Shown piece after piece: positions 9,397 through 16,631 of a stretch of DNA of 64,000 bases. Each line of letters starts with the position of its first letter. Positions within the stretch are counted from its first letter, which is position 1. A program made the position numbers and the translations under genes. Below the pieces are notes generated by a model. That model was not told where the DNA came from and ran no database searches. It saw nothing but the letters and a program-made list of their open reading frames with translations. Origin of the DNA: Mycobacterium sp. (GTDB lineage: Bacteria; Actinomycetota; Actinomycetes; Mycobacteriales; Mycobacteriaceae); the NCBI GenBank assembly GCA_021732005.1, contig JAKFVT010000036.1, positions 1-64,000 of the forward strand, given 5' to 3'.

Positions 9397-10860
9397 CTAG
9401 GCGCCCGGCGGGGTGAACGTGTAGTCGCGTGCGCGGAACCGGCGGGTCATGGCCCAGAACGCGCCTGCGCTGCGCGGCCACTGCGTGACCACCCGGCCGT
9501 TGGGAGCCCGGAAATAATTGCTGCACCGCGTCATCCACACGGTGCCCGCCATCCACCGGTCGACATCGGCCAGGAAGGCCGACATGGTGTCGGGGCGCAC
9601 CGCGACGTAGCGTCTCCTGTTGCGGCGCAGATGTTTCAGGGCCCGCACGATGTAGCGGGCCTGGGCCTCGAGGACGAAGATCACGCTGTTGGAGCCGACG
9701 TTGGTGTTGGGCCCGTAGAGCATGAAGAAGTTCGGGAAGCCCGGAACGGCCATGCCGAGGTAGGCGAAGGCGCCGTCGCGCCAGGTGTCGTGCAGCGATC
9801 GGCCGTCCTCACCGCGGACCTTGATCTGGCCCAGGTAGTCGGTGGCGGCATAGCCGGTGGCGCACAGCACCACATCGACGTCCAGTTCGGAGCCGTCCTC
9901 GGTGACCAGTGCGCGCGCCCGCAGTGAGCGGGCCGGGCTGGACACCACCTCGACGTGCGGTTGGCTCAGAGTGGACAGGTAGTCGGCGGCGAACACCAAC
10001 CGCTTGCAGCCCAGCGGGTGGTCCGGGGTGAGCTTGGACCGCAGTTCGGGGTCGGCGACCGAGGATTCCAGGTACCGAAGCGAGATGTCTTTGAACTCTT
10101 GTGTTTTGTCGCTGCCGTTCTCGATCACCGAGATGTTGCGCTCACTGCGCAGCCACAGCCGGGCCCGGTAGAACTTCTTGGCGAACGGAATCCACCGGAA
10201 GACCCAGCGCTCCCGGTCGCTGTAGGGCCGGTCCGGCTTGGGCAGGATCCAGGTGGGGGAGCGCTGCACCGAGTACACCTTGTCGGCGACCTTGGCCACC
10301 TCCGGCAGCAGCTGCGACGCGGTGGAGCCGGTGCCCAGCACGGCCACCCGGGCGCCGGTGAGGTCCACCGAATGATCCCAGCGTGCCGTGTGCATCAGCG
10401 TTCCGGTGAACGGTTCCTGCTCGCGCAGCTCGGGCAGCAGTGGCCGGGTGAACATCCCCACCGCCGAGACCACGATGTCGAAGGTGTGCTGGGCGCCGTC
10501 CGAATCGGTCAGCGTCCAGGTGTTGGCGTTCGAATTCCACTGTGCCGAGGTTATTTCGGTGTTCAGTCGCAGGTGAGGCCGCAGGCCGTGGCGGTCCGTG
10601 GAGCGTTCGAAGTACTGCAGCAGCTCGGGCTGCCCGGGCCACATTCGGCTCCACTGTGAGTTCAGGTCGAAAGAGTACGAGTACAAGTGCGACTTCACAT
10701 CGCACGCCAGGCCCGGATAGGTGTTGATGCGCCATGTGCCACCGACGCCGTCTTCGCGGTCGAAGATGGTGAAGTCCCGAAACCCGGCCTTGGACATAAA
10801 GATTCCGAGCGCCAGACCGCCGGGGCCGGCGCCGATGATACCGACCGACAGCGCGGTCAC
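9397..10860 (-). CDS. Type I Baeyer-Villiger flavin monooxygenase
   Basis: A 487-residue FAD- and NADPH-dependent enzyme that inserts oxygen next to a ketone to give an ester or lactone. Evidence: the first dinucleotide fold GIIGAGPGGLALG (about 7-19); the diagnostic BVMO fingerprint FTGTLMHTARWD (about 151-162), which matches FxGxxxHxxxW[P/D] exactly; the second fold LGTGSTASQLLPEV (about 175-188); and the ATG motif CATGYAATDYL near residue 330. Length is normal for the class. The GTG at 10860 overlaps the TGA of the upstream SDR by four bases (GTGA); an in-frame GTG at 10875 is possible. The ketone substrate is unknown; EtaA is a mycobacterial relative. Confidence 0.92.
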   Translation of the reverse strand: MTALSVGIIGAGPGGLALGIFMSKAGFRDFTIFDREDGVGGTWRINTYPGLACDVKSHLYSYSFDLNSQWSRMWPGQPELLQYFERSTDRHGLRPHLRLNTEITSAQWNSNANTWTLTDSDGAQHTFDIVVSAVGMFTRPLLPELREQEPFTGTLMHTARWDHSVDLTGARVAVLGTGSTASQLLPEVAKVADKVYSVQRSPTWILPKPDRPYSDRERWVFRWIPFAKKFYRARLWLRSERNISVIENGSDKTQEFKDISLRYLESSVADPELRSKLTPDHPLGCKRLVFAADYLSTLSQPHVEVVSSPARSLRARALVTEDGSELDVDVVLCATGYAATDYLGQIKVRGEDGRSLHDTWRDGAFAYLGMAVPGFPNFFMLYGPNTNVGSNSVIFVLEAQARYIVRALKHLRRNRRRYVAVRPDTMSAFLADVDRWMAGTVWMTRCSNYFRAPNGRVVTQWPRSAGAFWAMTRRFRARDYTFTPPGA

Positions 10861-11585
10861 CCGATCCGCAGGCACTGGCCACCGTCGACGACGAGCTCTG
10901 CTCCGGTGATGAACGACGCGTGCTCGGACACCAGGAATGCCACTGCATCCGCGACTTCCATCGGCTGGCCGAGACGGCCGCTGTAGGACCGTTCGATCAG
11001 CCGCTGCCGCGCGGTGTCATCGAGCATCGGGGTGTCGATCGGCCCGGGGAACACCGCATTGACCCGGATGCCGTCACCGGCGAGCTCGGCCGCGGCGATC
11101 TGGGTCAGGCCACGCAACGCCCATTTCGACGATCCGTACGCCGCGTGGAACGGGAACGGCCGGATCGCGCCGGTACTGCATGTGTTGACGATCGCCGCGC
11201 CCTCGGCCGCGCGGAGGTGGGGAAGCGACGCCCTGATGCCGAGGAATGGGCCCAAAGTGTTGAACCGCCAAATGCTTTCGAAACCGTCCGCGGTCTCCTC
11301 GGACAGCGACGCCCGGTGCAGCACGCCGGCATTGTTCACCAGCGTGCTCAGGCCGCCGAACCGCTCGACCACCTCGGCCACCGCGGCGCCCCACAGCTCC
11401 TCGGAGGTGACGTCCAACTCGACGGCGATGACCCTCGGGTCGTCGAGCGCCTCGACCTGGTTGCGCAGGTCGTCGATCAGCCGGTCGGCGGCGGCGACGT
11501 CGAAGCCGTCGGCCCGCAACCGTCTCACCAGCGCCGCGCCCTGACCGCGCGCGGCGCCGGTGACCAGCGCGACCTTGCCGCTCAT
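10857..11585 (-). CDS. SDR family NAD(P)-dependent oxidoreductase (FabG-like)
   Basis: A 242-residue classical short-chain dehydrogenase. It has TGAARGQGAALV (cofactor loop, about 9-20), LVNNAGVLHR (about 85-94), the catalytic serine in CSTGAIRPF (about 135) and Y-G-S-S-K (about 148-152). It ends with the C-terminal ELVVDGGQ typical of FabG and hydroxysteroid dehydrogenase enzymes. It probably oxidises a secondary alcohol or reduces a ketone in the pathway of this operon. The start codon overlaps the aldolase stop (ATGA) and its own stop overlaps the BVMO start (GTGA), so translation is coupled in both directions. Confidence 0.9.
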   Translation of the reverse strand: MSGKVALVTGAARGQGAALVRRLRADGFDVAAADRLIDDLRNQVEALDDPRVIAVELDVTSEELWGAAVAEVVERFGGLSTLVNNAGVLHRASLSEETADGFESIWRFNTLGPFLGIRASLPHLRAAEGAAIVNTCSTGAIRPFPFHAAYGSSKWALRGLTQIAAAELAGDGIRVNAVFPGPIDTPMLDDTARQRLIERSYSGRLGQPMEVADAVAFLVSEHASFITGAELVVDGGQCLRIG

Positions 11586-12337
11586 GCGCGGCCCTCGGCT
11601 TCGGCGAGATGTGAGATCGCCCCGCGCCGCAACGCCTGCGATTCCGGGGCCAAGGTGATCATCTGAAAACCCAACGCAGCCAATTCCTTTCCCGTCACAC
11701 CGTCACCGGCGTGGATACCTGCCACGACACCCGCCGCAGCTGCGGCCTGTTGTACGCGGACGATCGCATCCCTCACCTTCGGCCGGCTGGTCGCCTTGAC
11801 CACCTCGTCACCCAGGGAGATCGCCAGGTCCGCGGGACCGACGTAGACGCCGGCCAGACCGGGGACCGCGCAGATGTCGGCAACCGCGTCCAGGCCGGCT
11901 GCGGTCTCGATCATCGCGAATACGCTGACTCGATCGGCCAGCGCGACCGGGTCGATCCCCAGGCTGGCGCGCAGCGGGCCGAAGCTCCGGATTCCGCTGG
12001 GTGCGTAGCGGGTTGCGGCCACCGCCTCGGCGGCCTGTTCGGGACGGTCGACCATCGCGACGATGATCGCGTCGGCACCGGCGTCGAGCACACGTCCGAT
12101 CGGTGCGGCAGCCGCCGAGGGCACCCGGACCGCGGTGGCGATCGGGACGTGCTCCATACGGCGCAGGATTTGCGCTACGTCGGCGTCGTCGAGGTAGCCG
12201 TGCTGGATATCGAAACCGACGTAGTCGTAGCCGGCGTGGGCGAATTCGTCCGGACCGAGGAACGAGGGACCGGTGATCCAGCCACCCCACACCTGCGGTT
12301 TGTCGGCCAGCGCCTGCTGCAGTCTGCCGGCGGTCAT
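11582..12337 (-). CDS. HpcH/HpaI-family aldolase
   Basis: A 251-residue class II (metal-dependent) aldolase of the HpcH/HpaI group, which cleaves 4-hydroxy-2-oxo acids or related compounds to pyruvate (or an analogue) and an aldehyde. Visible are VGFDIQHGYLD (about 39-49, where many relatives have EHG), the metal-ligand glutamate in MIETAAGLDAV (about 142) and VYVGPADLAISLG (about 163-175). It overlaps the dehydrogenase upstream (ATGA) and the SDR downstream (ATGA). Its presence means the operon product probably enters central metabolism by carbon-carbon cleavage; the exact substrate is open. Confidence 0.88.
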   Translation of the reverse strand: MTAGRLQQALADKPQVWGGWITGPSFLGPDEFAHAGYDYVGFDIQHGYLDDADVAQILRRMEHVPIATAVRVPSAAAAPIGRVLDAGADAIIVAMVDRPEQAAEAVAATRYAPSGIRSFGPLRASLGIDPVALADRVSVFAMIETAAGLDAVADICAVPGLAGVYVGPADLAISLGDEVVKATSRPKVRDAIVRVQQAAAAAGVVAGIHAGDGVTGKELAALGFQMITLAPESQALRRGAISHLAEAEGRA

Positions 12338-13305
12338 GAGGCCACGATCGAGATCTTGACCCGCCCCGGGGTCGGGCGGCAGGCGAACTCGAAAGCCTCC
12401 TGCACATCGGCGACGTCGAAGGTGTGCGTGACGTAGCTTCTCAACAGGTCGGGGTGCTTGCGGGCGAACGCGTCGGCGGCGTCGAGCACTCGCCGGCGCT
12501 CCAGTGTCACACCGGATTTCAGCGTGAGGTTGTTGCGCAACATGGTGCGCATACTGATCGGGTAGCTGTCGTCGTCGGGCACACCGAAATAGAACACGGT
12601 GCCGCCGAAGCCTGCCGCCTCGACCGCGTTGTTGAGGGTCGCGACCTGATGACCGACGGCCTCGATGACGATGTCGGGTTTGTCGTGCGGTGCCAGGTGC
12701 GCCACCCAGCGGTCGCTGGTGGATCGCACCACGGTGTCCACACCGAACGTCGCGCCGACGTCGTCGCGGTAGATGGGGTCGACGCCGGTGACATGCGCGG
12801 CGCCTGCGGCCTTGGCCGCAAACGAGAACAGCAGCCCGATCGATCCCTGGCCGATCACTGCCACCCGCTTGCCGTCCAGCGGCGGAAGTTGTTCGAGCGC
12901 ATACAGAATGCAGGCCAGCGGCTGCAGGCCCACCGCGTGAGCCGGGCTGAGAGAGGGCTCGTAGGGGGCCAGTCCGTTGCCGTCGGAGATGACGAATTCC
13001 ATCAGGCCGTCGAAGCCGGACGCCCAGCCGACCACGCGGTCACCGGGACGATGGTCGGGGTGGGTGCTGGCCACGACCTCGCCGACGATTTCGTGGACCG
13101 GGAAGCCCGCCATCTCAGCCGCGAGCGCTCCGGTGTCGCCGGGCAGGCGGCCCTGTACGCCCTTGAAACCGGGGATGTCGCTGCCGCAGATGCCGGCGGC
13201 CAGGAACTTCAGTAGCACCTGTCCGTCGCGCAGACGGTCGTGCGGCGGGTCGGGCACCGTAACCCGTTCGAACGTGTACGGCGCGACAAGCCGATAACAC
13301 CACAC
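12334..13305 (-). CDS. Zinc-type medium-chain alcohol dehydrogenase
   Basis: A 323-residue MDR enzyme. It has the catalytic zinc cysteine region LAAGICGSDIPGFKG, with ICGSD the zinc-site motif, a VHEIVGEVV block, and the NAD(P) fold VIGQGSIGLLFSFAAKAAGA near the middle. The four-cysteine structural zinc loop is not evident, so it belongs to a shorter subtype. It is the first gene of the minus-strand operon. The GTG at 13305 is chosen because it begins the conserved WCYRLVAPYTFERV; the longer frame runs through the divergent promoter. The likely role is alcohol-to-ketone oxidation feeding the BVMO. Confidence 0.87.
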   Translation of the reverse strand: MWCYRLVAPYTFERVTVPDPPHDRLRDGQVLLKFLAAGICGSDIPGFKGVQGRLPGDTGALAAEMAGFPVHEIVGEVVASTHPDHRPGDRVVGWASGFDGLMEFVISDGNGLAPYEPSLSPAHAVGLQPLACILYALEQLPPLDGKRVAVIGQGSIGLLFSFAAKAAGAAHVTGVDPIYRDDVGATFGVDTVVRSTSDRWVAHLAPHDKPDIVIEAVGHQVATLNNAVEAAGFGGTVFYFGVPDDDSYPISMRTMLRNNLTLKSGVTLERRRVLDAADAFARKHPDLLRSYVTHTFDVADVQEAFEFACRPTPGRVKISIVAS

Positions 13306-13335
13306 AGGCTCAGGCCTCCGATAACGCGTGGGTCG

Positions 13336-13364
13336 TTGACAGTGCCACGTACGGAGCGTGACAT
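13336..13364 (+). promoter_or_regulatory. Candidate promoter of the lactonase-thioesterase operon
   Basis: A perfect TTGACA at 13336-13341 is followed after 17 bases by TGACAT at 13359-13364. The start codon is at 13392 with AAAGGTAGG just before it. It lies in the 86-base divergent region shared with the alcohol dehydrogenase operon, so one regulator could act on both. The -10 box is weak. Confidence 0.45.
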
Positions 13365-13391
13365 TTGTGCGATGTTTTGTAAAGGTAGGGC

Positions 13392-14240
13392 ATGACCGTT
13401 CTCGGCTCCTTGTCTCGCGCTCAGCTTGCCAGCGGATTCTGCTTCGGTGAAGGCCCACGCTGGTTTGAAGGCCTGCTGTGGCTGTCTGACATGCTTGGCG
13501 ACGCCGTGCACACGATCAGCGTCGGCGGGTCGGTGACCACGGTGGAGTTGCCCGGCCACGCACCGGCGGGTCTGGGGTTCCGTCCCGACGGCACGCTGTT
13601 GATCGTGTCCACCGAACGCCGGGTGGTGCTGGGCTATGACGGGGAAGCCGTCACCGAGATCGCCGACCTGTCCGGGATCGCACCCGCCGGCCTCGGCGAC
13701 ATGGTGGTCGACGCGCGCGGCCGGGCCTATGTCGGATCGCAGGCCCGCGAGGGTGGCATCATCGCCCGGCTCGATCTCGACAATTCGGTGACCGTGGTGG
13801 CCGGGGACCTCGATTTCCCCAACGGCATGGTGATCACGCCGGACGGCGGCACGCTGATCGTCGCCGAGTCGATCGGGCGGCGGCTGACCGCCTACGACAT
13901 CGACGCGGGCGGGTCCTTGTCCGGGCGTCGGGTCTTCGCCGACGGGCTCGACGGTCCGCCGGACGGGATCGCGCTGGACGAGGCGGGCGGGGTGTGGACG
14001 TCGATGACGCTGGCGCATCAGTTCGAACGGGTGGTGGCCGGTGGTGAGGTCACCGATCGCATCGACATCGGTGACCGCGCGGCCATCGCCTGCATGCTCG
14101 GTGGCCCGGACCGGCGCACCCTGTTTCTGGTGTCGGCCGCCGACGCCTATCCGCAGCGCCTCGTCGGCACCCGCGGGTCGTGCGTCGAGATGGTCAGGGT
14201 CGAGATCCCCGGCGCGGGCTTTCCGTCAATCGAAAGGTGA
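13392..14240 (+). CDS. SMP-30/gluconolactonase-family lactonase
   Basis: A 282-residue six-bladed beta-propeller lactonase. The metal-site residues of the family are visible: Glu in GEGPRW (about 19), Asn in FPNGMVITPDG (about 143) and Asp in PPDGIALDEAGGVW (about 194). It probably opens a lactone or a similar cyclic ester in the cytosol. It is divergent from the dehydrogenase-aldolase-SDR-BVMO-esterase operon, 86 bases between starts, which fits a role on a BVMO-derived lactone. The ATG is preceded by AAAGGTAGG. Its stop is two bases before the next start. Confidence 0.88.
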   Translation: MTVLGSLSRAQLASGFCFGEGPRWFEGLLWLSDMLGDAVHTISVGGSVTTVELPGHAPAGLGFRPDGTLLIVSTERRVVLGYDGEAVTEIADLSGIAPAGLGDMVVDARGRAYVGSQAREGGIIARLDLDNSVTVVAGDLDFPNGMVITPDGGTLIVAESIGRRLTAYDIDAGGSLSGRRVFADGLDGPPDGIALDEAGGVWTSMTLAHQFERVVAGGEVTDRIDIGDRAAIACMLGGPDRRTLFLVSAADAYPQRLVGTRGSCVEMVRVEIPGAGFPSIER

Positions 14241-14242
14241 CC

Positions 14243-15049
14243 ATGACCGACAGCTACTACGAACTCGTCGACCCGGACGATCGCCGCGGAGAGAAGTTCC
14301 GCGCCACCGACATGGTTCGCAGCACGTGGACGTCGCACATCCAGCACGGCGGCCCGGTATCGGCTCTGTTGGTCCGTGCCTTACAGGGTTGTCAGCGTCG
14401 CGACGACACCCGGCTCAGCCGGGTGGTCGTGGATCTGCTGGGCCCGGTTCCCGCCGATGGTGACCTCTGGATGACCGCGACCGTCGAACGACGCGGCAAG
14501 CAAATCGAATTGGTGTCCGCGCAGATGCTCGCTACGGGTCCGGACGGACAGCCCCGCCCGGTCGCCCGTGCCAGCGGATGGCGGATGCTGACGCTGGACA
14601 CCGAAGCCCTGCTGTCGGCGCCGGTCGCTCCGCTGTCACCACGGTCGGCGGGCGTGAACCGCAACCTCGCCGACAATTTCGACCGAAATTACGTGCACAG
14701 CCTGGAGTGGCTGTGGCTGACCGACCACATGGCACCGGGTCCGGGCGAATCGTGGCTGCGGCCCCAGGTCGATCTGGTGCGGGGCGAGGAGATCTCCCCG
14801 CTGGAGCGGTTGTTCGCGGTCGCCGACTGTGCCAATGGCATCGGCTCGAAGATCGACATCAGGAAGTACACATTCCTCAACACCGATCTGGTGGTGCATC
14901 TGCACCGGGTTCCGGTCGGTGAATGGACGGGTATCCGCGCCGAGACGATGTACGGCCCTGACGGGGTGGGGACGACGGTCGGCACCCTGTTCGACGACGA
15001 CGGGGCCGTCGGCGTCATTGCGCAATCGGTGTTGGTGCGCCCGCGGTAG
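14243..15049 (+). CDS. Thioesterase-like (double hotdog) acyl-CoA thioesterase family protein
   Basis: A 268-residue protein that looks like the actinobacterial TesB/acyl-CoA thioesterase-like double-hotdog family. Support: an N-terminal module with WTSHIQHGGPVSALLVRAL, a central linker, and a C-terminal module with ADCANGIGSKIDIRKYTFLN followed by DLVVHLHRVP and a GVGTTVGTLFDD strand. It probably hydrolyses or binds acyl-CoA thioesters in the cytosol. ATG 14243 lies two bases after the lactonase stop, so the two are co-translated. The family call rests on overall pattern, not on a diagnostic catalytic motif. Confidence 0.75.
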   Translation: MTDSYYELVDPDDRRGEKFRATDMVRSTWTSHIQHGGPVSALLVRALQGCQRRDDTRLSRVVVDLLGPVPADGDLWMTATVERRGKQIELVSAQMLATGPDGQPRPVARASGWRMLTLDTEALLSAPVAPLSPRSAGVNRNLADNFDRNYVHSLEWLWLTDHMAPGPGESWLRPQVDLVRGEEISPLERLFAVADCANGIGSKIDIRKYTFLNTDLVVHLHRVPVGEWTGIRAETMYGPDGVGTTVGTLFDDDGAVGVIAQSVLVRPR

Positions 15050-15096
15050 CCCCGTCGCAGGTCTCAACCGTAGCCAGCCGTGGGTATAGGGGTAGC

Positions 15097-15249
15097 GTCC
15101 GCCTCTGAGCGACAACGCTTGTCGTGAGCACGACAGCGGGATCGACGGTAGCGCGGGAAAGTTCGAGTGGGGGTCTCGCCGGCGTCAATCTCGGCGCGCC
15201 GGTCGGGGCGATGACTCCCAGGTACGAACTTTGTCGCTCGGAGGCGGGC
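15097..15249. repeat. Repeat family A, copy 1: small element with terminal inverted repeats
   Basis: GTCCGCCTCTGAGCGACAA at 15097-15115 faces its imperfect inverse at 15231-15249 (2 mismatches in 19). The second copy (35610-35768) has the same left end exactly. The interior shares GATCGACG.TAGCG at about 15140 and a segment near 15157-15172 that occurs in the opposite orientation in copy 2. It occupies most of the 229-base gap between two convergent genes; I see no ORF in that gap. It is either a non-autonomous mobile element (MITE-like) or a palindromic terminator element. Confidence 0.7.
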
Positions 15250-15278
15250 AGTGAGCGTGTGTACCCCGCGAGCCGCAC

Positions 15279-16631
15279 CTAGTCGAACAGCACCGCAGGA
15301 TTCAGGTAGCCCGTCGGGTCGAAGGCGGCCTTGATGGTGCGCATCGCGGCGATGTCCTCCTCGGTGCGCGCCATCGACAGATAAGCACGCTTGCGGCTGC
15401 CCACGCCGTGCTCCGAGCTGACGTTCCCACCATGAGCGGCAATCAGATTCATCATCGCGGCGTACAGGTGGGCTTCCTGTTCGGCGCCGCAGCGCAACAC
15501 GTTCAGGTGCAGATTGCCCTCGCCGATATGACCGAACAGCACCGGGATCGCGTCGGGTGCATGCTCTGCGACCAGCGCGGTGTAGTCCGCGGCGAACGAC
15601 GGGATCGCCGACAGCGGCAGGGAGACATCGAACTTCAGCGGCGGCCCGAACAACCCGACCACCTCGGCGGTGGACTCCCGGACCTGCCAGAGCCGCTGCT
15701 GGGCGGTGCTGTCGACGCCGACGGCCGGCTCACCGGCCAGCTCCGCATCCTCCAGCGCATCGGCCAGGCGCTCGGTCAGGTCGGTTGCGCCGGCCAGCTC
15801 GATCAGCAGCAGCCAAGCGCCGCCGGTGGGCACCGGTACGTCGAGGTGCTCGGCGGCCAGCGCGGCTGACCGGCCGTCGATGAGCTCAAGGGCGGCAATG
15901 GATTCGGTGTCACGCAGCGCCCGCCCCGCGGTCACCAGGGCGTGCAGGTCATGGAATCCGCACACCGCCGTCACCCTGTGCGCGGGCGCCTGGTGCAGCC
16001 GAAGGTCCAGCGCCGTGATGACGCCCAGAGTGCCCTCGGCGCCGATGAACAGCGAGGCCAGGTCGTAGCCGGTGTTGTCGGCCCGAACCTGGCTGTGCCG
16101 GTGAACCACCGATCCGTCGGGCAGCGCGATGTCCAGACCGAGCACCTGTTCGCCCATGTTGCCGTAGCGGACGGTGCGCAGGCCGCCCGCGTTGGTGGAC
16201 GCCATCCCGCCGACAGTGGCTGAATCCCGCGCGGCGAGGTCGACACCGAAGAGCAGGCCGGCCGCGGCTGCCACGCGCTGGACGGCCGCCGCGGTGACGC
16301 CCGCGCCGACCCGGATCCGCCGCTCGACGACGTCGACATCGCCTATCTGCGTGAGCCGTTCGGTGGACAGCAACACGTCGTCGTGCTCGGGAACGGTTCC
16401 CGCCACCAGCGACGTGCGGCCGCCCTGGACCGTCACATATACCGCGGACTCGCGGCACTCCCGCAGCACCGCGGCGACCTCGTCGGCCGAGCCGGGCCGA
16501 ACCAGCGCGCTGGCCTTGCCGCGGTAACGCCCGGTGTGGTCGACGCTGCGGCCATCGAGGACATCGGCGTCGGTGACGACGTGCGCCTCACCCACGATGG
16601 CCCGGAGCCGTTCGGCCAGCGAAGAACTCAT
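15279..16631 (-). CDS. FAD-linked oxidase (GlcD/D-lactate dehydrogenase type)
   Basis: A 450-residue flavoenzyme that oxidises 2-hydroxy acids. The N-terminal FAD-binding domain (PCMH type) has TVQGGRTSLVAGTVPEHDD (about 68-86) and GGMASTNAGGLRTVRYGNMG (about 142-161). The C-terminal domain has FGHIGEGNLHLNV and SSEHGVGSRKR, the substrate and metal histidine motifs. Its ATG overlaps the helicase-nuclease stop codon (ATGA), so it is translated behind that gene. It is a paralogue of the enzyme at 30952-32319. Being next to the aldolase/lactonase cluster, it may handle a hydroxy acid made there. Confidence 0.9.
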   Translation of the reverse strand: MSSSLAERLRAIVGEAHVVTDADVLDGRSVDHTGRYRGKASALVRPGSADEVAAVLRECRESAVYVTVQGGRTSLVAGTVPEHDDVLLSTERLTQIGDVDVVERRIRVGAGVTAAAVQRVAAAAGLLFGVDLAARDSATVGGMASTNAGGLRTVRYGNMGEQVLGLDIALPDGSVVHRHSQVRADNTGYDLASLFIGAEGTLGVITALDLRLHQAPAHRVTAVCGFHDLHALVTAGRALRDTESIAALELIDGRSAALAAEHLDVPVPTGGAWLLLIELAGATDLTERLADALEDAELAGEPAVGVDSTAQQRLWQVRESTAEVVGLFGPPLKFDVSLPLSAIPSFAADYTALVAEHAPDAIPVLFGHIGEGNLHLNVLRCGAEQEAHLYAAMMNLIAAHGGNVSSEHGVGSRKRAYLSMARTEEDIAAMRTIKAAFDPTGYLNPAVLFD

